Assembly (NCBI GenBank): GCA_003666485.1
Contig: CP032931.1
Location: 434,001-498,000 of the forward strand
Length of the DNA: 64,000 bases
Direction: 5' to 3'
Source of the DNA: Levilactobacillus brevis
Lineage (GTDB): Bacteria; Bacillota; Bacilli; Lactobacillales; Lactobacillaceae
Part shown: in pieces, positions 63,830-64,000 of the stretch
Numbering within the stretch: position 1 is the first letter of the stretch
Layout: each line of letters begins with the position of its first letter
Notes under the pieces: generated by a model
What the model saw: only the letters and a program-made list of their open reading frames with translations
Database searches by the model: none
Told to the model about the DNA's origin: nothing
Position numbers and translations under genes: made by a program

Positions 63830-64000
63830 GATAGATCCCTCCCCAATTACGTGGCCCATTATAGCCAAATCAATTGGTTGTGAGAACCAAAGCGACCGCA
63901 AATTTAAGCATTTTGGCAATTTCTTAACCAAGTGATTGACCGGTAAAATTCGTAACGGAAATTATTGGTCGAAGCGCTACCATTTGGTGTACAGTAGAGG
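63830..64000. other. Window end, upstream of LCP gene
   Basis: 171 nt with the RBS of the LCP gene. A possible plus-strand promoter, TTGGTC and TGTACA 17 nt apart near 63967-63995, may serve a gene beyond the window. Confidence 0.3.

Overview
This window looks like chromosome from a heterofermentative-type Lactobacillaceae bacterium, closest in style to Levilactobacillus or Lactiplantibacillus. That placement is inferred from gene content: WxL/DUF916 cell-surface (csc) clusters, an LPQTxE-type sortase signal, pyruvate oxidase, H2O-forming NADH oxidase, NDH-2, MntH, DUF1129 and DUF3737 proteins, a short-chain dehydrogenase resembling Lactobacillus R-specific alcohol dehydrogenase, and a type I-E CRISPR repeat of lactobacillus form. 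Most genes are GC-rich. A short AT-rich segment (about 8.1-8.8 and 10.4-11.2 kb) stands out as probably acquired.

Layout. 0-6.5 kb: one complete csc cluster (WxL, DUF916, LPQTS anchor protein, large WxL) and the start of a second. Both begin with the same folded 5' leader. 6.5-10.4 kb: two identical 1650-bp IS1380-type elements in inverted orientation. One cuts off the second DUF916 gene, the other interrupts a small membrane-protein gene with a clear TTAT target duplication. 11-24.8 kb: a PatB/MalY aminotransferase coupled to DUF3737, a two-gene polyprenyl-sugar glycosylation pair, an SDR with a cre site, purH, a GH25 lysozyme, a lone cobT and an AI-2E family permease. 25-38.5 kb: an ABC exporter, an FAD-linked D-lactate/glycolate oxidase, a GH13 alpha-glucosidase, MarR, CorA, pyruvate oxidase and an autoregulated marR-MFS pair. 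38.5-45 kb: an IS200/IS605 element with a nonsense-broken tnpA and apparently intact tnpB, then a two-component system. 45-64 kb: redox genes (ndh, SSADH, SDR, nox, trxA-cstR), ogt, TetR, mntH, degV, DedA, an orphan type I-E CRISPR array, paired fluoride channels, DUF1129 and an LCP protein.

The most unusual feature is a family of intergenic folded elements of two kinds. Type A is about 140-167 nt, with an outer stem around a CCAAATATG core and three inner hairpins. Type B is about 164-172 nt, with an outer stem and at least two inner hairpins. Nine full and two partial A copies and four full B copies lie here, plus fragments, in both orientations and always between genes. Stems change on both sides between copies (compensatory change), while the fold persists. 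In five places B lies about 90-120 nt before A in the same orientation, suggesting a composite B-linker-A unit.

Other non-coding signals: two apparent paralogous small RNAs flanking the DedA gene, each presenting a C-rich loop; a small-RNA candidate with two repeated hairpins near 51.3 kb; a palindromic operator between the -35 and -10 of trxA-cstR; palindromes at two marR genes; and an inverted repeat inside the mntH promoter. Physiologically the window combines aerobic/redox metabolism (pox, ndh, nox, FAD oxidase, thioredoxin, Mn uptake) with envelope construction (csc, GT2/GT-C pair, GH25, LCP). All functional calls come from reading sequence and family knowledge; no database search was run.
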